Of a stretch of DNA of 53,253 nt, positions 35,702 through 44,351 are shown in pieces. The stretch spans positions 1-53,253 of the forward strand of contig JAKQSI010000070.1 of NCBI GenBank assembly GCA_029570205.1, given 5' to 3'. The notes under the pieces were generated by a model. It searched no databases. It had not been told where the DNA came from and saw only the letters and a list, made by a program, of their open reading frames with translations. Position 1 is the stretch's first letter. Each line of letters begins with the position of its first letter. This DNA comes from Candidatus Omnitrophota bacterium. Its GTDB lineage: Bacteria > Hinthialibacterota > Hinthialibacteria > Hinthialibacterales > JAKPRU01. Position numbers and translations under genes: made by a program.

Positions 35702-36310
35702 TCAGATATAGCCCAGAGCCTTGAGTCGCCTCTTGATTTCCTCTTCCTCTTCGGCAGAATATTCGGCCCCATTGCCGATTACCGGGATATAGCCCAGCAG
35801 CTCCAGCGTCCGGGTGATCTTCGCCACACATTGCTCAACCGTCTCTTTATCTGTCTCGACAATCACTTCCGGGTTCGAGGGTTCCTCGTATGGATCGGAG
35901 ACCCCTGTGAAATTCTTGATTTCACCAAGGCGGGCTTTCTTGTATAAGCCTTTCACATCGCGCTCCTCCAGGATATCGAGCGGGCATTTGCAGTACACCT
36001 CCACATACCGTCCGATCAGTTGACGATTCTTCTGACGGATTTCCTCATAAGGAGAAATGGCCGCCGCTATCGCCACCACATCATTTCGGGTCAGCAGGTT
36101 GCAGACAAAACCGATCCGAAGAATGTTGGTATCCCGATCCCCTTTTGAGAATCCGAGACCCTTGCTCAGGTTCGTGCGAACCACATCGCCATCAAGCAGT
36201 TCCACTTTCATTCCCCGCTCCAGCAGGACCCCTTCCATTTCCCTGGACAATGTTGTCTTGCCGGAACCGGACAAGCCGGTAAACCACAGCGTAAATCCTT
36301 GTGTCATCAT
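35702..36310 (-). CDS. cysC: Adenylylsulfate kinase with LGY tail
   Basis: Phosphorylates APS to PAPS with ATP (EC 2.7.1.25). The P-loop [16 protein letters not shown] starts the protein. [20 protein letters not shown], the lid region ([16 protein letters not shown]) and [12 protein letters not shown] identify CysC. The core normally ends near residue 180; here a tail of about 20 residues follows ([20 protein letters not shown] then Ile), matching the endings of two small proteins in the cluster. The ATG at 36310 overlaps the stop of the upstream AlkP gene as ATGA, with GAGGAG ahead, so the two are translationally coupled. No ATP sulfurylase or sulfotransferase gene is in the window, so this CysC appears specialised to the cluster. 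Confidence 0.95.
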   Translation of the reverse strand: MMTQGFTLWFTGLSGSGKTTLSREMEGVLLERGMKVELLDGDVVRTNLSKGLGFSKGDRDTNILRIGFVCNLLTRNDVVAIAAAISPYEEIRQKNRQLIGRYVEVYCKCPLDILEERDVKGLYKKARLGEIKNFTGVSDPYEEPSNPEVIVETDKETVEQCVAKITRTLELLGYIPVIGNGAEYSAEEEEEIKRRLKALGYI

Positions 36311-37704
36311 TCCATCTCCTCGGATGTAAGTATCGAATGGCCGATCATTTCTTGCGCAGGAGGAATCCCGAACACGGTCAGGATCGTGGGCGCAATATCG
36401 TAGATCGAGTAAGTCTCCGCCTTGCGGACCGCACAGTCCCTTGGCGGCCTCATAATAAAAATCCCGTTCTGGGCATGGTTGGCATCATCGGGACCGGTGT
36501 CGTTTTCATACAGATAAATCGAGCCGACACCGACCGATCCTGCCGAGCGCCAGTTCAAATCACCGAAATAAACAATCAGGTCCGGCGGGATACCATTGCA
36601 TTCGCGATAAATCTCTTGCGGTTTGAAAACGCGTGTGCCGATATTCGTTCCGTTCTCATCGGCAATGGCCTCGAGTTTGGCTTTCACCTCGTCCCGGAAG
36701 GATTCGTACCGGTCTGCCGGAATTTGCCCTTCCGGTTCCCGTCCGGCGACATTGAAAAAAATGCGGGAGTAATAGCCGCCCTCTCCCCACACTTTTGTTT
36801 TGGACCAGTCGATCATCTCCATATCCAGGCGGGTCCGCTTTTCCGGTTGTTGTTTTAGAGTCAGGTAGCCCTCGCGCTGAAGAAACTCATTCACACAAAT
36901 CGCGCCGATCATGCCCTTCGCGCCATGGTCGGAGACTACCATCACCGAGGTATCATCATCGAGAGTTTCCAGCGTGCGGCCGACCTCCCGGTCCAGTTCG
37001 ACATAGTAATCATGGATCGCGTGTTCGTAGGGATTTCCGGGTTCGTAGAGACGATGGGTTTTATCGTGAAATCGCCAGAAACCGTGGTGGATACGGTCCG
37101 GCCCCATTTCGACCATCATGGCGAAATCGAAATGGTCGTGACAGATCAGGTGACGGAACACCTTGAACCGACGTTCGGTCATGACATAGATTGCTTTCAG
37201 CAGTTCATCCTTATTGTCGGTTCGAAAATCTTTGACATCAATGATGTAATCCCCATCGGCGATGCGGTCCAGTTCGGCTTTGATTTCATCCGGGCAGGTG
37301 TATTGGACCGACTTGTCCGGCGTGAGAAAACAGGCGACCAGCACGCCGTTCAGCGGTTTCGGCGGGTAAGTTTGAGGAACGCCGAGAACGAGCGACCGAA
37401 GGCGGTTACGTGACAAGTGATTCCAGACTGTTTTCGCTTTGACATAGCCGGCATTGGCGAAATACAGCTTATCGTAGGAATAGTCCTGACGGTTTCGGAA
37501 TCCGTAGAAGCCCAGCATACCGGGGTCCTGCGAGGTCATCATCGAGGTCCAGGCCGGAACAGTGATCGGGGGGATGGTGGATACCAGGGGGGCGTGAATT
37601 CCCTGTTCCATGAGGCTGCGGAGGTTTGGGAGGTCCGCTTTCCAGGCATCGAAAACGAGTTCCGGCGGCGCGCAATCAAGACCAAGGACAACGAGTTTCG
37701 GCAT
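36307..37704 (-). CDS. AlkP-superfamily phosphodiesterase, soluble, coupled to cysC
   Basis: A 465-aa paralogue with no export signal. Motifs are [18 protein letters not shown] (metal Asp), [20 protein letters not shown] (nucleophile), [38 protein letters not shown] and [20 protein letters not shown], a complete active-site set. The usual Gly in G-L-D-G is Cys. The ATG at 37704 begins exactly at the first strand ([10 protein letters not shown]). The frame is open a further 84 codons upstream, but that sequence is two intergenic palindromes and has no coding character. The end overlaps cysC (ATGA), which makes this the enzyme most closely tied to APS/PAPS chemistry. Actual substrate unknown. 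Confidence 0.9.
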   Translation of the reverse strand: MPKLVVLGLDCAPPELVFDAWKADLPNLRSLMEQGIHAPLVSTIPPITVPAWTSMMTSQDPGMLGFYGFRNRQDYSYDKLYFANAGYVKAKTVWNHLSRNRLRSLVLGVPQTYPPKPLNGVLVACFLTPDKSVQYTCPDEIKAELDRIADGDYIIDVKDFRTDNKDELLKAIYVMTERRFKVFRHLICHDHFDFAMMVEMGPDRIHHGFWRFHDKTHRLYEPGNPYEHAIHDYYVELDREVGRTLETLDDDTSVMVVSDHGAKGMIGAICVNEFLQREGYLTLKQQPEKRTRLDMEMIDWSKTKVWGEGGYYSRIFFNVAGREPEGQIPADRYESFRDEVKAKLEAIADENGTNIGTRVFKPQEIYRECNGIPPDLIVYFGDLNWRSAGSVGVGSIYLYENDTGPDDANHAQNGIFIMRPPRDCAVRKAETYSIYDIAPTILTVFGIPPAQEMIGHSILTSEEME

Positions 37705-37742
37705 GTTTCGGCATTGGAAGCGATCCGGGGGTCTGCGGATTT

Positions 37743-37773
37743 CCCTCACCCCAACCCTCTCCCGGAGAGGGAC
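37743..37773. repeat. CCCTCACCCC/CTCTCCC hairpin element
   Basis: ccctcaccccaaccctctcc followed by cggagaggg; stem CCCTCTCC/GGAGAGGG. Same family as 13763 and 40111. Confidence 0.7.
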
Positions 37774-37842
37774 AAGATTACTCTCCAGGCAGGAAATGAA
37801 GACCTGGTGTCGTGTAGCCGAATTGCCTTTGCAGGGCCGACC

Positions 37843-37946
37843 CGTCATCGCGAGGAGCCGCCCGGAGTCTGCGGAGAGCGGCGACGTGGCGATCTCAGGC
37901 TTGCGTGTTCGAACGGCGAGATTGCCACGCTTCGCTCGCAATGACG
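37843..37946. repeat. 104-base element with inverted ends (GTCATCGCGAGGAG type)
   Basis: Left end cgtcatcgcgaggagccgcc and right end cgcttcgctcgcaatgacg are inverted. Inside are a second inverted pair, gacgtggcgatctcag and gcgagattgccacgc. The nested layout is that of a non-autonomous miniature mobile element. It lies between an AlkP gene and the RHH-like gene. Confidence 0.75.
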
Positions 37947-37976
37947 ATATGGTCAAGACTATTCATTTACACAATA

Positions 37977-38195
37977 CTAGAGATACCCCAGGCTTTTTAG
38001 TCTCCGGCGGATCGCATCTATCTCCTTTTCGCTGAATGGGGTTTCCGACTGCCCGATTTCGCACGTGCCGACCAGATCCCGAAGGACATAGACGATGAAA
38101 TCCGTTGGGGAGTCAAATCCGGCGCCTTCAATAACTTTCCGGATTTTCTCATAGAGCGGACGGGGGATTTTGATGGTGACTTTGTCCACCGGCAT
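37977..38195 (-). CDS. Small RHH-like protein with LGY tail
   Basis: A 72-aa protein whose start (VDKVTIKIPRPLYEKIRKVI) and following helix (SPTDFIVYVLRDLVGTCE) fit a ribbon-helix-helix fold. The C-terminus SEKEIDAIRRRLKSLGYL ends in the Leu-x-x-Leu-Gly-Tyr pattern also seen on CysC and the small protein at 29544. The ATG at 38195 follows GGAG at nine bases; a TTG five codons upstream is in frame. It would be the first gene of the minus-strand phosphodiesterase cluster. RHH proteins at the head of an operon often autoregulate; no operator dyad is evident. Confidence 0.75.
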   Translation of the reverse strand: MPVDKVTIKIPRPLYEKIRKVIEGAGFDSPTDFIVYVLRDLVGTCEIGQSETPFSEKEIDAIRRRLKSLGYL

Positions 38196-38552
38196 CGGCT
38201 TGCACTCCAATCAGGCTCTTGTTGGATTCCAGCAATACTCTTCCAGGAGTCTATGTGAGTTCGGGCAGAGGGGCAAGGAAGGTTGAAGAGCGGAATGGAG
38301 GTGATCGCAGAAAGAATGAATATTCGCTATCGTGCCGGCGTAGATAGGAAGGAAAATTCCGGTGAGTGGATCTGACAGTTTTTCCCGACCTCCTGACAGG
38401 AGAACACAAAGTACGGCCCGCGTCGGGCAGGCTCTCAGATGGCGTTCGCGGTTCCTTCCTTCTGCATTGCAGATATACATCTACAAGTATTGCGGCCGAA
38501 ATAAAAAAAGAAACATCTCACCCCGCTTCATAACGCAGACTCTCTCTATCGC
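38196..38552. other. Gap without recognisable gene
   Basis: About 357 bases upstream of the RHH-like gene and downstream of the S41 protease gene. A short gcccgcgtcgggc hairpin occurs at about 38409-38421. An A-rich tract near 38500-38515 would read as a T-tract on the minus strand behind the protease gene, but no good stem precedes it. The region must hold the promoter of the minus-strand cluster, though I cannot place it. Confidence 0.4.
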
Positions 38553-40079
38553 CTATTTTGTGGAGATGGCGTTGCGGTTCAGGAGCTGGTAGGCAGCGCG
38601 AAGTTGGTTGTCGGTGGCAAGTTGTTTTTCCAGCAGACTGGAAGCGGTGACGGGTTTTGGGCCGGTATCCTTGCGAGACTCCGAATTCTCATCGGGCAAG
38701 GCGATTTGAGGCGGCTCGTATTCTACGGCAACATCCGGCTCGATGCCCTGATTATGAATGCACCTTCCGTTGGGAGTGTAGTACTTGGCGACGGTGAGAC
38801 GCAGCCCGGCATCCCCTTCCAGGGGAAACAGTTCCTGAACCGAGCCTTTCCCGAATGTCTTCACGCCGACAACTTGGGCACGTCCCTGGTCTTTCAACGC
38901 TCCGGTAACCACCTCGGAAGCGCTGGCGGAACGTGAATCCACGAGAATCACAATGGGGATTTGCGTGAAATTCTCATCGCCGGTCCGCTGATCGAAGAAG
39001 TCCTTGCGGGTGTCCTCGGTTCGGCCCTGGGTGTAAGTGATGAGGGTTCCCTGCGGGAGAAAGATATCCGCAACCTTGATGGCCTCATCCAGGAATCCGC
39101 CGGGATTGGAGCGAAGATCGAGAATCAGTTTTTTCATTCCCTGTTGCCGGAGTTTCAGGAGGTTTTTTTCGACATCCTCAGAGCAGCGCTGATAGAAACT
39201 CAACAAGGTGAGATGCCCCGTTTCTTCACCGAGCATCTCGGCCCAGATCAACTGATCGGTGCGCATGGGTTCCCGGGTCAATTCGAAGTGGAGGGGGAAC
39301 GGTCCGGAGCCGGGACGGATAACCGTCAGTTTGACTTTGGTTCCTTCGGGGCCTTTGATCCGCTCGACGGCGGCATTAAGGTTTTCCACAGGTGTTCCGG
39401 TAGCGCTGAGCGGAATCCCGTCCACGGCGACGATGATATCGCCGGTCTTGATCCCACTGATGGCCGCCGGGGTCCCCGGAATGGGGGAGCGAACAAACAG
39501 TCCCGCATTGTTTGTGACATCCCATTCGATTCGAATGCCGACACCAAAAAATCGATTCTCGGGAATTCCTTCGCCGGACAGGAATTGCTGGAGATCGCCA
39601 TAACTCTGCGGGGGAAGATATTGTGAATAAGGATCCTCCAGGGCATTGACCATCGAGGTCAAGGCGGCATTCCACAGCTGGGTCACACTGGCCACCGTTG
39701 CGGACGCGCTCCGGATTCGTCCGGCAATCAGATTCCCGAGGCGCTGAACGTATTCCAATTCCTGGAGAGAATAAGGAGGCTCGGATGTGGCCAAGACAAT
39801 GACGGCGCCGGCCCCCTCCACCTCACGAACGACCTGCTCGGCGGAGTAGAGCGCGTGAGCAAAAACCTTCTTAAGATCGACCTGTTCGCTTTCATAGCGA
39901 TCCCGGATGCAATGGACGATCCGGTTGAAGTTTTTTTGGCCGATGTCATATTCCCGAAGATTGATTTGGAATCGGGGGTCTTCTGTGCTGCCGTCCACCG
40001 CCCAAGTCGATTGGATGAACAGAAGCAAAAAGCAAGCGCCTGTAAATGTCAATCGTCGGAACGGATGTCTTGTCATCAT
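38553..40079 (-). CDS. S41-family carboxy-terminal processing protease
   Basis: A secreted serine protease of the CtpA/Prc type, 508 aa. The signal peptide (FRRLTFTGACFLLLFIQSTW) precedes an N-terminal helical region containing DPYSQYLPPQSYGDLQQFL. A PDZ domain follows (VRSPIPGTPAAISGIKTGDI, VAVDGIPLSA), and then the protease core with LILDLRSNPGGFLDEA, the catalytic serine in VDSRSASASEVVTGALKD and lysine in GVKTFGKGSVQELFPL. It should cleave C-terminal tails of periplasmic proteins. The ATG at 40079 follows GGAAGG. A repeat upstream of it keeps the frame open for about 50 non-coding codons. It is in line with the khpB-yidC operon but 245 bases away. Confidence 0.93.
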   Translation of the reverse strand: MMTRHPFRRLTFTGACFLLLFIQSTWAVDGSTEDPRFQINLREYDIGQKNFNRIVHCIRDRYESEQVDLKKVFAHALYSAEQVVREVEGAGAVIVLATSEPPYSLQELEYVQRLGNLIAGRIRSASATVASVTQLWNAALTSMVNALEDPYSQYLPPQSYGDLQQFLSGEGIPENRFFGVGIRIEWDVTNNAGLFVRSPIPGTPAAISGIKTGDIIVAVDGIPLSATGTPVENLNAAVERIKGPEGTKVKLTVIRPGSGPFPLHFELTREPMRTDQLIWAEMLGEETGHLTLLSFYQRCSEDVEKNLLKLRQQGMKKLILDLRSNPGGFLDEAIKVADIFLPQGTLITYTQGRTEDTRKDFFDQRTGDENFTQIPIVILVDSRSASASEVVTGALKDQGRAQVVGVKTFGKGSVQELFPLEGDAGLRLTVAKYYTPNGRCIHNQGIEPDVAVEYEPPQIALPDENSESRKDTGPKPVTASSLLEKQLATDNQLRAAYQLLNRNAISTK

Positions 40080-40110
40080 TGACTGCCTTCCAAGAATTTC
40101 CTCTTCTATC

Positions 40111-40146
40111 CTCTCACCCCGCCCTTCTCCCAGCGGGAGAGGGAGA
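40111..40146. repeat. CTCACCCC/CTTCTCCC hairpin element
   Basis: ctctcaccccgcccttctcc followed by cagcgggagagggaga; imperfect stem. Upstream of the S41 protease start. Confidence 0.6.
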
Positions 40147-40324
40147 ACGGAACATTTCCCACGGGGAGAAGTGTTTGCCGCCATTCGGTGAAGACCGGAA
40201 TTCGGTGTCCACCGACAAGACGGCGGGCACACTCTTGCAGCCTGTGGTTGTTCCTCATGATGGTTAGTATATCACAGAGGCGTGTTCTCGACGGCGCTGG
40301 GGCGGATGTGGGCCGATGCGGTGT

Positions 40325-41215
40325 TCAGGCCTGTTCGTGTTTGGCCTCGCCGGAGGGACTTGGTCGTCGTCCGCCTCCGCCCCCGCGTCCTTTGCGCTGA
40401 AATCGTTGTCGGTTGTTACCGGAACGCGGCCCCTGTCCGCCTCCGCCACGCCCACTCCCGCCGCTTCTGCCGCGTCCGCCTCCACCGCCCTGTCCGCTGC
40501 CGCCATTTCCCGCACCGCCTTCTCGTCGATCCCGTCCGCGCTGTGACTCACGCGGGGGGCGGGATTCGCGCGCCGGTCGCTCCCGTCGCTCGGCAATCCC
40601 TTCCCGGAGCGCGACAATCACACGGCGATAGCTTCCCTCCCCCACGCTGAACGTGGTGACCTTGGGATGATCGCGAAGCGCCATGTGAATGATGCGGCGT
40701 TCTGGAGCGCTGAGGGGATCGGTTCGCTGGTCGCGGCCTTCCGCGATGGCCTGGTTGGCCAATTGTTCCGAGAGGCTGTGCAGATTTTCCTCCCGCTTGT
40801 CGCGGTAATTGTTGACGTCGATAACGATTTTCTTCCATTTCTCCCGGTCGTTGTTAATGATCCGGGAGGCCAGATACTGCAAGGCGTCAAGAGTCTGGCC
40901 GTGTTGGCCGACCAGCACAGAGGCCTCATTGCCGAGCGAGACAAGGATTTCCCCGTCCTCCTCCTGGACATCAGGCGTGGCTTCCACGCCGAGATGTCGA
41001 AGGATATTCCGCATGAGAACACGTGTGCGGATTCGGTCGTCCTGACGAATCAGGACACGAACCCTGGCATTTCTTCGTCCGAAAAGGCCGAGAAATCCCC
41101 GCCTTCCGGTGTCCAGCGGTTCCACTTCGACCTCATCCCGTTCAGCGCCGAGAGAGCGCAGGCCGTTTTCGATGGCCTCTTCAATGGTTTTTCCTGTTCC
41201 GATTGTCTCTTCCAT
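40325..41215 (-). CDS. khpB: RNA-binding protein KhpB/Jag with Gly/Arg-rich tail
   Basis: An RNA-binding protein of 296 aa, last gene of the rpmH operon. The Jag_N domain covers residues 1-50 (ETIGTGKTIEEAIENGLRSL, RRGFLGLFGRR). The KH domain (about 80-155) has the loop VGQHGQTLDALQYLASRIIN. The R3H domain (about 160-215) has LSAPERRIIHMALRDHPKV (R-x3-H) and EGSYRRVIVALRE. Beyond residue 205 is a tail of about 90 residues dominated by Gly and Arg (GGAGNGGSGQGGGGGRGR, KGRGGGGGRRP), which typical members of about 200-210 aa lack. Its ATG overlaps the yidC stop (TAATG). Confidence 0.95.
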   Translation of the reverse strand: MEETIGTGKTIEEAIENGLRSLGAERDEVEVEPLDTGRRGFLGLFGRRNARVRVLIRQDDRIRTRVLMRNILRHLGVEATPDVQEEDGEILVSLGNEASVLVGQHGQTLDALQYLASRIINNDREKWKKIVIDVNNYRDKREENLHSLSEQLANQAIAEGRDQRTDPLSAPERRIIHMALRDHPKVTTFSVGEGSYRRVIVALREGIAERRERPARESRPPRESQRGRDRREGGAGNGGSGQGGGGGRGRSGGSGRGGGGQGPRSGNNRQRFQRKGRGGGGGRRPSPSGEAKHEQA

Positions 41216-43311
41216 TACCGTTGTTTCCTCCGAGACTGGCTTCGTCCGCCTGATGCGCGGACCCGTTCGAGCGCCGGGACCTCCGATACCCGCGTCGCCG
41301 TCTCCTTCTCTCCGAACTTATCTATAATAATTCGCTGACACGTATCCACGGTCATGCTGACGACGAAATAAAGAATCACGCCTGACGCGATCGACCAGAA
41401 CAAAAAAGTGAACACGACCGGAAGAATCTTCATCATGGCGGCATTCGGCGCTTCGATTTTCTGTCGCGCTTGACTCCACAACATGAGAACGCAATACATG
41501 ATCGGCAGGATATTGATTGGAATGATGTATCCGGCCAGAGGTAGAAAAAATGCCTGATCCGGCTGGGACAGGTCCTGAATCCACCAGACGAACGGCGCTC
41601 CCCGCAATTCGATGGCCTGATTGAACGTTCCCCACAAAGCAATGAAAATCGGGATGGTGGGGAGCATGGTCAGGCAGCCCGCCATGGGGTTGACTTTATG
41701 TTCGCGATAGAACTCCATGGTTTTGCGCTGAAGTTCCTGGGGATTATCTTTATATCGTTCTCGGAGCGCGGCGACCTGTGGTTGCAGCTGCTGCATTTTC
41801 TTCATGGAAGCCATTTGTTTGTGATACAGAGGATACATCAGCAGGCGCACCAGGAATGTCAGCAGGATGATCCCGACGCCGTAATTTGGGACGATCCGAT
41901 AAAAGATCTGAAGCAGGCGCAGAAGCAACTTGGCGATTGGGGAGACGATGGACGAAAGCCAGTAATTCTCAATCAGATCTTCCAGGGTTTCATCGACAGC
42001 GGTAAGGCGGGGACCTTCTTTCGGACCGACATACAGGTCGAAGACATCTTCGCGGATCTGTCCCGGATTCAAGTCTTGCAGTGTGATCTCTATTCCCATG
42101 GCGGGTCGGATGTAGTCCACGGAATCGCCCGGGATTCTCGACAGCCCGACCAGGGCGACTTCAACCGGCATGTGGGGGCGGATCGCGCCGAGGAAATACT
42201 TGGTGTCGATTCCGACCCACCGAACGCCGTTCTTCGGAACATGGTTCATCCATAGCGTCTCAAATCCATCGATCGGTATCGGGGTACTGCCTTTTTTTAT
42301 CGCTGTCTTGGCGATGGAAGCGTACTGGGCGGTTTTGCGGGGCATTTGTGGATAGCTTTCCATGTCGCCATCCGTGCCGGCCACGTGGGCGGAATTCAGG
42401 CGTTGTGGCTGAGTGGAAGGACGCGCAATTCCTCCCTGCCAAGTAAGGCCGTATTGATTTTCCTTGCCCCACTGGAGGGGAGCCTTCCCGATGTTCTCGA
42501 TGCGGATAGAGAAGTCCACACGATATTCGCCCGGTGTGAACCGGTAAATCTTGGAGACACGCAGATCGCCCTGCTCGACCGTATAGACCACATCCACGGG
42601 CTGATCGTCCACTCGGAGAACTCCCTGCGGACCTGAGTAAGTGACGGAGGTATCCCAAGTGTCGTAACCCCAGCGGCAAAGCATGGGAGAAGCGGGATAC
42701 ATCAAATTGCCGGGTACCAGTTCATCCGCGCAGAGCAGCCGGTTGTCCTCATTAAGGTCCGGATTCTTGCGGAGGAACGGTTCCATTTCGCGATATATTT
42801 CCAGTTCCTGCCGGTCCAGGTAAAGGTCGGCGAGCGGGAGAAAGGCCTCCAGGTAACGGTCATCATCGAGTCTTGCGGAAACCGCAGGTGGAGCCGGTTT
42901 GGAGGCGCGAAGAGCCAGGTAACGGGGATCCGAGAATACTTCCCGGTATTTCAGCAACCGCCAGGAGATGGGGACGGCTCCCTGATTGGTCAGGACGACG
43001 TGCCAGAGGTCGCCGGTCACGACACAGGTGGCCGGGGCGGTCTGTTGTGCGGTCTGTGTCAAAAGGCTCCAGGGACGGCTATCGACAGGCGGGGGTTGTG
43101 CGGCATTCTGTGTCGCCGATCGGACATCGGTTGGCGCTTCGGCAATGGTGGGTGTGGAAGTGGCTGAAAACGGAACAGGCTGCGTAGACTCGGCGACCGG
43201 TTGGGCCGCGCGTCGACGCTGGGTTTCCCGCAGTCGTTGGCTGTTGCGCCAACTGAATATGAAAATCAGAGCCATCGAGAGAACGATGGCCAACACCATT
43301 CGTTTTTCCAT
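41215..43311 (-). CDS. yidC: Membrane protein insertase YidC
   Basis: The inner-membrane insertase that helps Sec and also works alone. The Gram-negative form, 698 aa: N-terminal helix (MVLAIVLSMALIFIFSW), a long periplasmic beta domain (about 90-430; TYSGPQGVLRVDDQPVDVVY, RVDFSIRIENIGKAPLQWG), and the conserved five-helix core starting NYGVGIILLTFLVRLLMYPL. The cytoplasmic hairpin (KKMQQLQPQVAALRERYKDN) and the GCLTMLPTIPIFIALWGTFN helix are clear. The C-terminus is basic (ASGGRSQSRRKQR). The start at 43311 begins at the first helix; upstream codons overlap yidD. Order rnpA-yidD-yidC-khpB is the standard one. Confidence 0.97.
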   Translation of the reverse strand: MEKRMVLAIVLSMALIFIFSWRNSQRLRETQRRRAAQPVAESTQPVPFSATSTPTIAEAPTDVRSATQNAAQPPPVDSRPWSLLTQTAQQTAPATCVVTGDLWHVVLTNQGAVPISWRLLKYREVFSDPRYLALRASKPAPPAVSARLDDDRYLEAFLPLADLYLDRQELEIYREMEPFLRKNPDLNEDNRLLCADELVPGNLMYPASPMLCRWGYDTWDTSVTYSGPQGVLRVDDQPVDVVYTVEQGDLRVSKIYRFTPGEYRVDFSIRIENIGKAPLQWGKENQYGLTWQGGIARPSTQPQRLNSAHVAGTDGDMESYPQMPRKTAQYASIAKTAIKKGSTPIPIDGFETLWMNHVPKNGVRWVGIDTKYFLGAIRPHMPVEVALVGLSRIPGDSVDYIRPAMGIEITLQDLNPGQIREDVFDLYVGPKEGPRLTAVDETLEDLIENYWLSSIVSPIAKLLLRLLQIFYRIVPNYGVGIILLTFLVRLLMYPLYHKQMASMKKMQQLQPQVAALRERYKDNPQELQRKTMEFYREHKVNPMAGCLTMLPTIPIFIALWGTFNQAIELRGAPFVWWIQDLSQPDQAFFLPLAGYIIPINILPIMYCVLMLWSQARQKIEAPNAAMMKILPVVFTFLFWSIASGVILYFVVSMTVDTCQRIIIDKFGEKETATRVSEVPALERVRASGGRSQSRRKQR

Positions 43312-43340
43312 TCCGTCTTGTCTCACACCGTGCAGGCTTC

Positions 43341-43556
43341 CTATCGCTCGGGCGGCAGATCGATGCCTCCGGGATGCCACGGATGGCATCGCAGAATCCG
43401 AACGAATGCAAGACGGAGACCGCGCCCGAGACCGAATCGTTCGATAACCTCGTGCGCATACACGGAACAGGTCGGATGGAAGCGGCAGAGGGGAGGCAGA
43501 CAGGGAGACACAACCTGTTTGTACACCCGCAGGCACATCAAAACGATTGTTCGCAT
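43341..43556 (-). CDS. yidD: Membrane protein insertion efficiency factor YidD
   Basis: A small membrane-associated protein that assists YidC. The whole family signature is present: LRVYKQVVSPCLPPLCRFHP then TCSVYAHEVIERFGLGRG and RILRCHPWHPGGID, with the three conserved cysteines. The ATG at 43556 gives 71 aa and the usual start (MRTIVLMCLRVYKQ). An in-frame GTG at 43577 overlaps the rnpA stop as GTGA and could also be used by coupling. It lies 29 bases before yidC. Confidence 0.95.
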   Translation of the reverse strand: MRTIVLMCLRVYKQVVSPCLPPLCRFHPTCSVYAHEVIERFGLGRGLRLAFVRILRCHPWHPGGIDLPPER

Positions 43557-43573
43557 TCCACTTGTCATGCAGG

Positions 43574-43978
43574 TCACGGGATCGGCTGGTCTACTGGGTT
43601 GACCGGGGGGATGAGCAGGTCCGCTCGGAGCAGTGCGGACTCCAATTCTTTTCGAATCAAAGCCGAGGAAGCCGCCGCACTTTCAGGAAAGGCCCACACC
43701 AGGATGTCCGTCGGCTCTTTGATCCGGTGTTTCAGTTGTCGAAATTGTTCCCTCAGTCGTCTTTTTACTCTGTTTCGTACTACCGCCGATCCGACCTTTC
43801 TTCCGACCTGGACTCCGAGACGGGAAACAGAAGCGGGGCTTGGCATACACCGTATAGCCAGAACAGCCCCATCGATTCTCCGTCCAGCCCGCAATCGTTC
43901 AAAATCACGTCGCCCCCGCAATCGTTCATGCCGCCGGAAGGTTTGCCGAGTCTGGGGAGATTTCACCGGTTCGGTCAT
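43574..43978 (-). CDS. rnpA: Ribonuclease P protein component
   Basis: The protein subunit of RNase P, which binds the catalytic RNA and the 5' leader of pre-tRNA. The signature RNRVKRRLREQFRQL follows LGVQVGRKVGSAVV; the N-terminal substrate cleft reads RRHERLRGRRDFERLRAGRR. At 134 aa it is of usual length, with a slightly extended C-terminus (LIPPVNPVDQPIP). It lies downstream of rpmH on the same strand. AAGGAG occurs about 45 bases ahead of the ATG, too far to serve it, so ribosome entry here is unclear. Confidence 0.95.
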   Translation of the reverse strand: MTEPVKSPQTRQTFRRHERLRGRRDFERLRAGRRIDGAVLAIRCMPSPASVSRLGVQVGRKVGSAVVRNRVKRRLREQFRQLKHRIKEPTDILVWAFPESAAASSALIRKELESALLRADLLIPPVNPVDQPIP

Positions 43979-44168
43979 CAGGGCATACCGGGTTCCGATT
44001 CGGTCCGATAATGGGATAGGCGCTCCTTAAAAACGGAGTTGTCGCAGACCCGCAAAAGGCCATCCTAACTCCGACATCCGACACCAGCGTCATCAAAAAT
44101 CGTGGCGACGTCGTTTTTATTATTCTATTCTTCTGAAACAGGATTCCAGCCGGATCCGTCGAGACAGA

Positions 44169-44303
44169 TCACACGGTGAGGCGATATCGTCCTTTTTTTC
44201 GCCTGCGGCGGATTACCTCACGGCCTCCCTGCGTGCGCATCCGCGCCCGAAATCCATGAGTTCTTTTTTTCTTGATTACACTTGGTTGATACGTCTGTTT
44301 CAT
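44169..44303 (-). CDS. rpmH: 50S ribosomal protein L34
   Basis: Forty-four residues beginning [20 protein letters not shown] and continuing [20 protein letters not shown] to RLTV, a complete L34. It is part of the large ribosomal subunit. It is the first gene of the rpmH-rnpA-yidD-yidC-khpB group, with a promoter about 50 bases upstream. No dnaA gene, the frequent divergent neighbour, is present; rubredoxin occupies that place. Confidence 0.97.
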   Translation of the reverse strand: MKQTYQPSVIKKKRTHGFRARMRTQGGREVIRRRRKKGRYRLTV

Positions 44304-44351
44304 GACTTTTAATCGGTCCGTAGCCCACTTATGCGAATGTTACAAGACATT

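Noticed and set aside
37705-37956. N-terminal extension of the fourth AlkP protein
   Set aside because: The 84 upstream codons are made of two palindromic elements; the protein family starts at the ATG at 37704.
43312-43536. N-terminal extension of YidC
   Set aside because: It overlaps yidD in another frame and precedes the normal first membrane helix.
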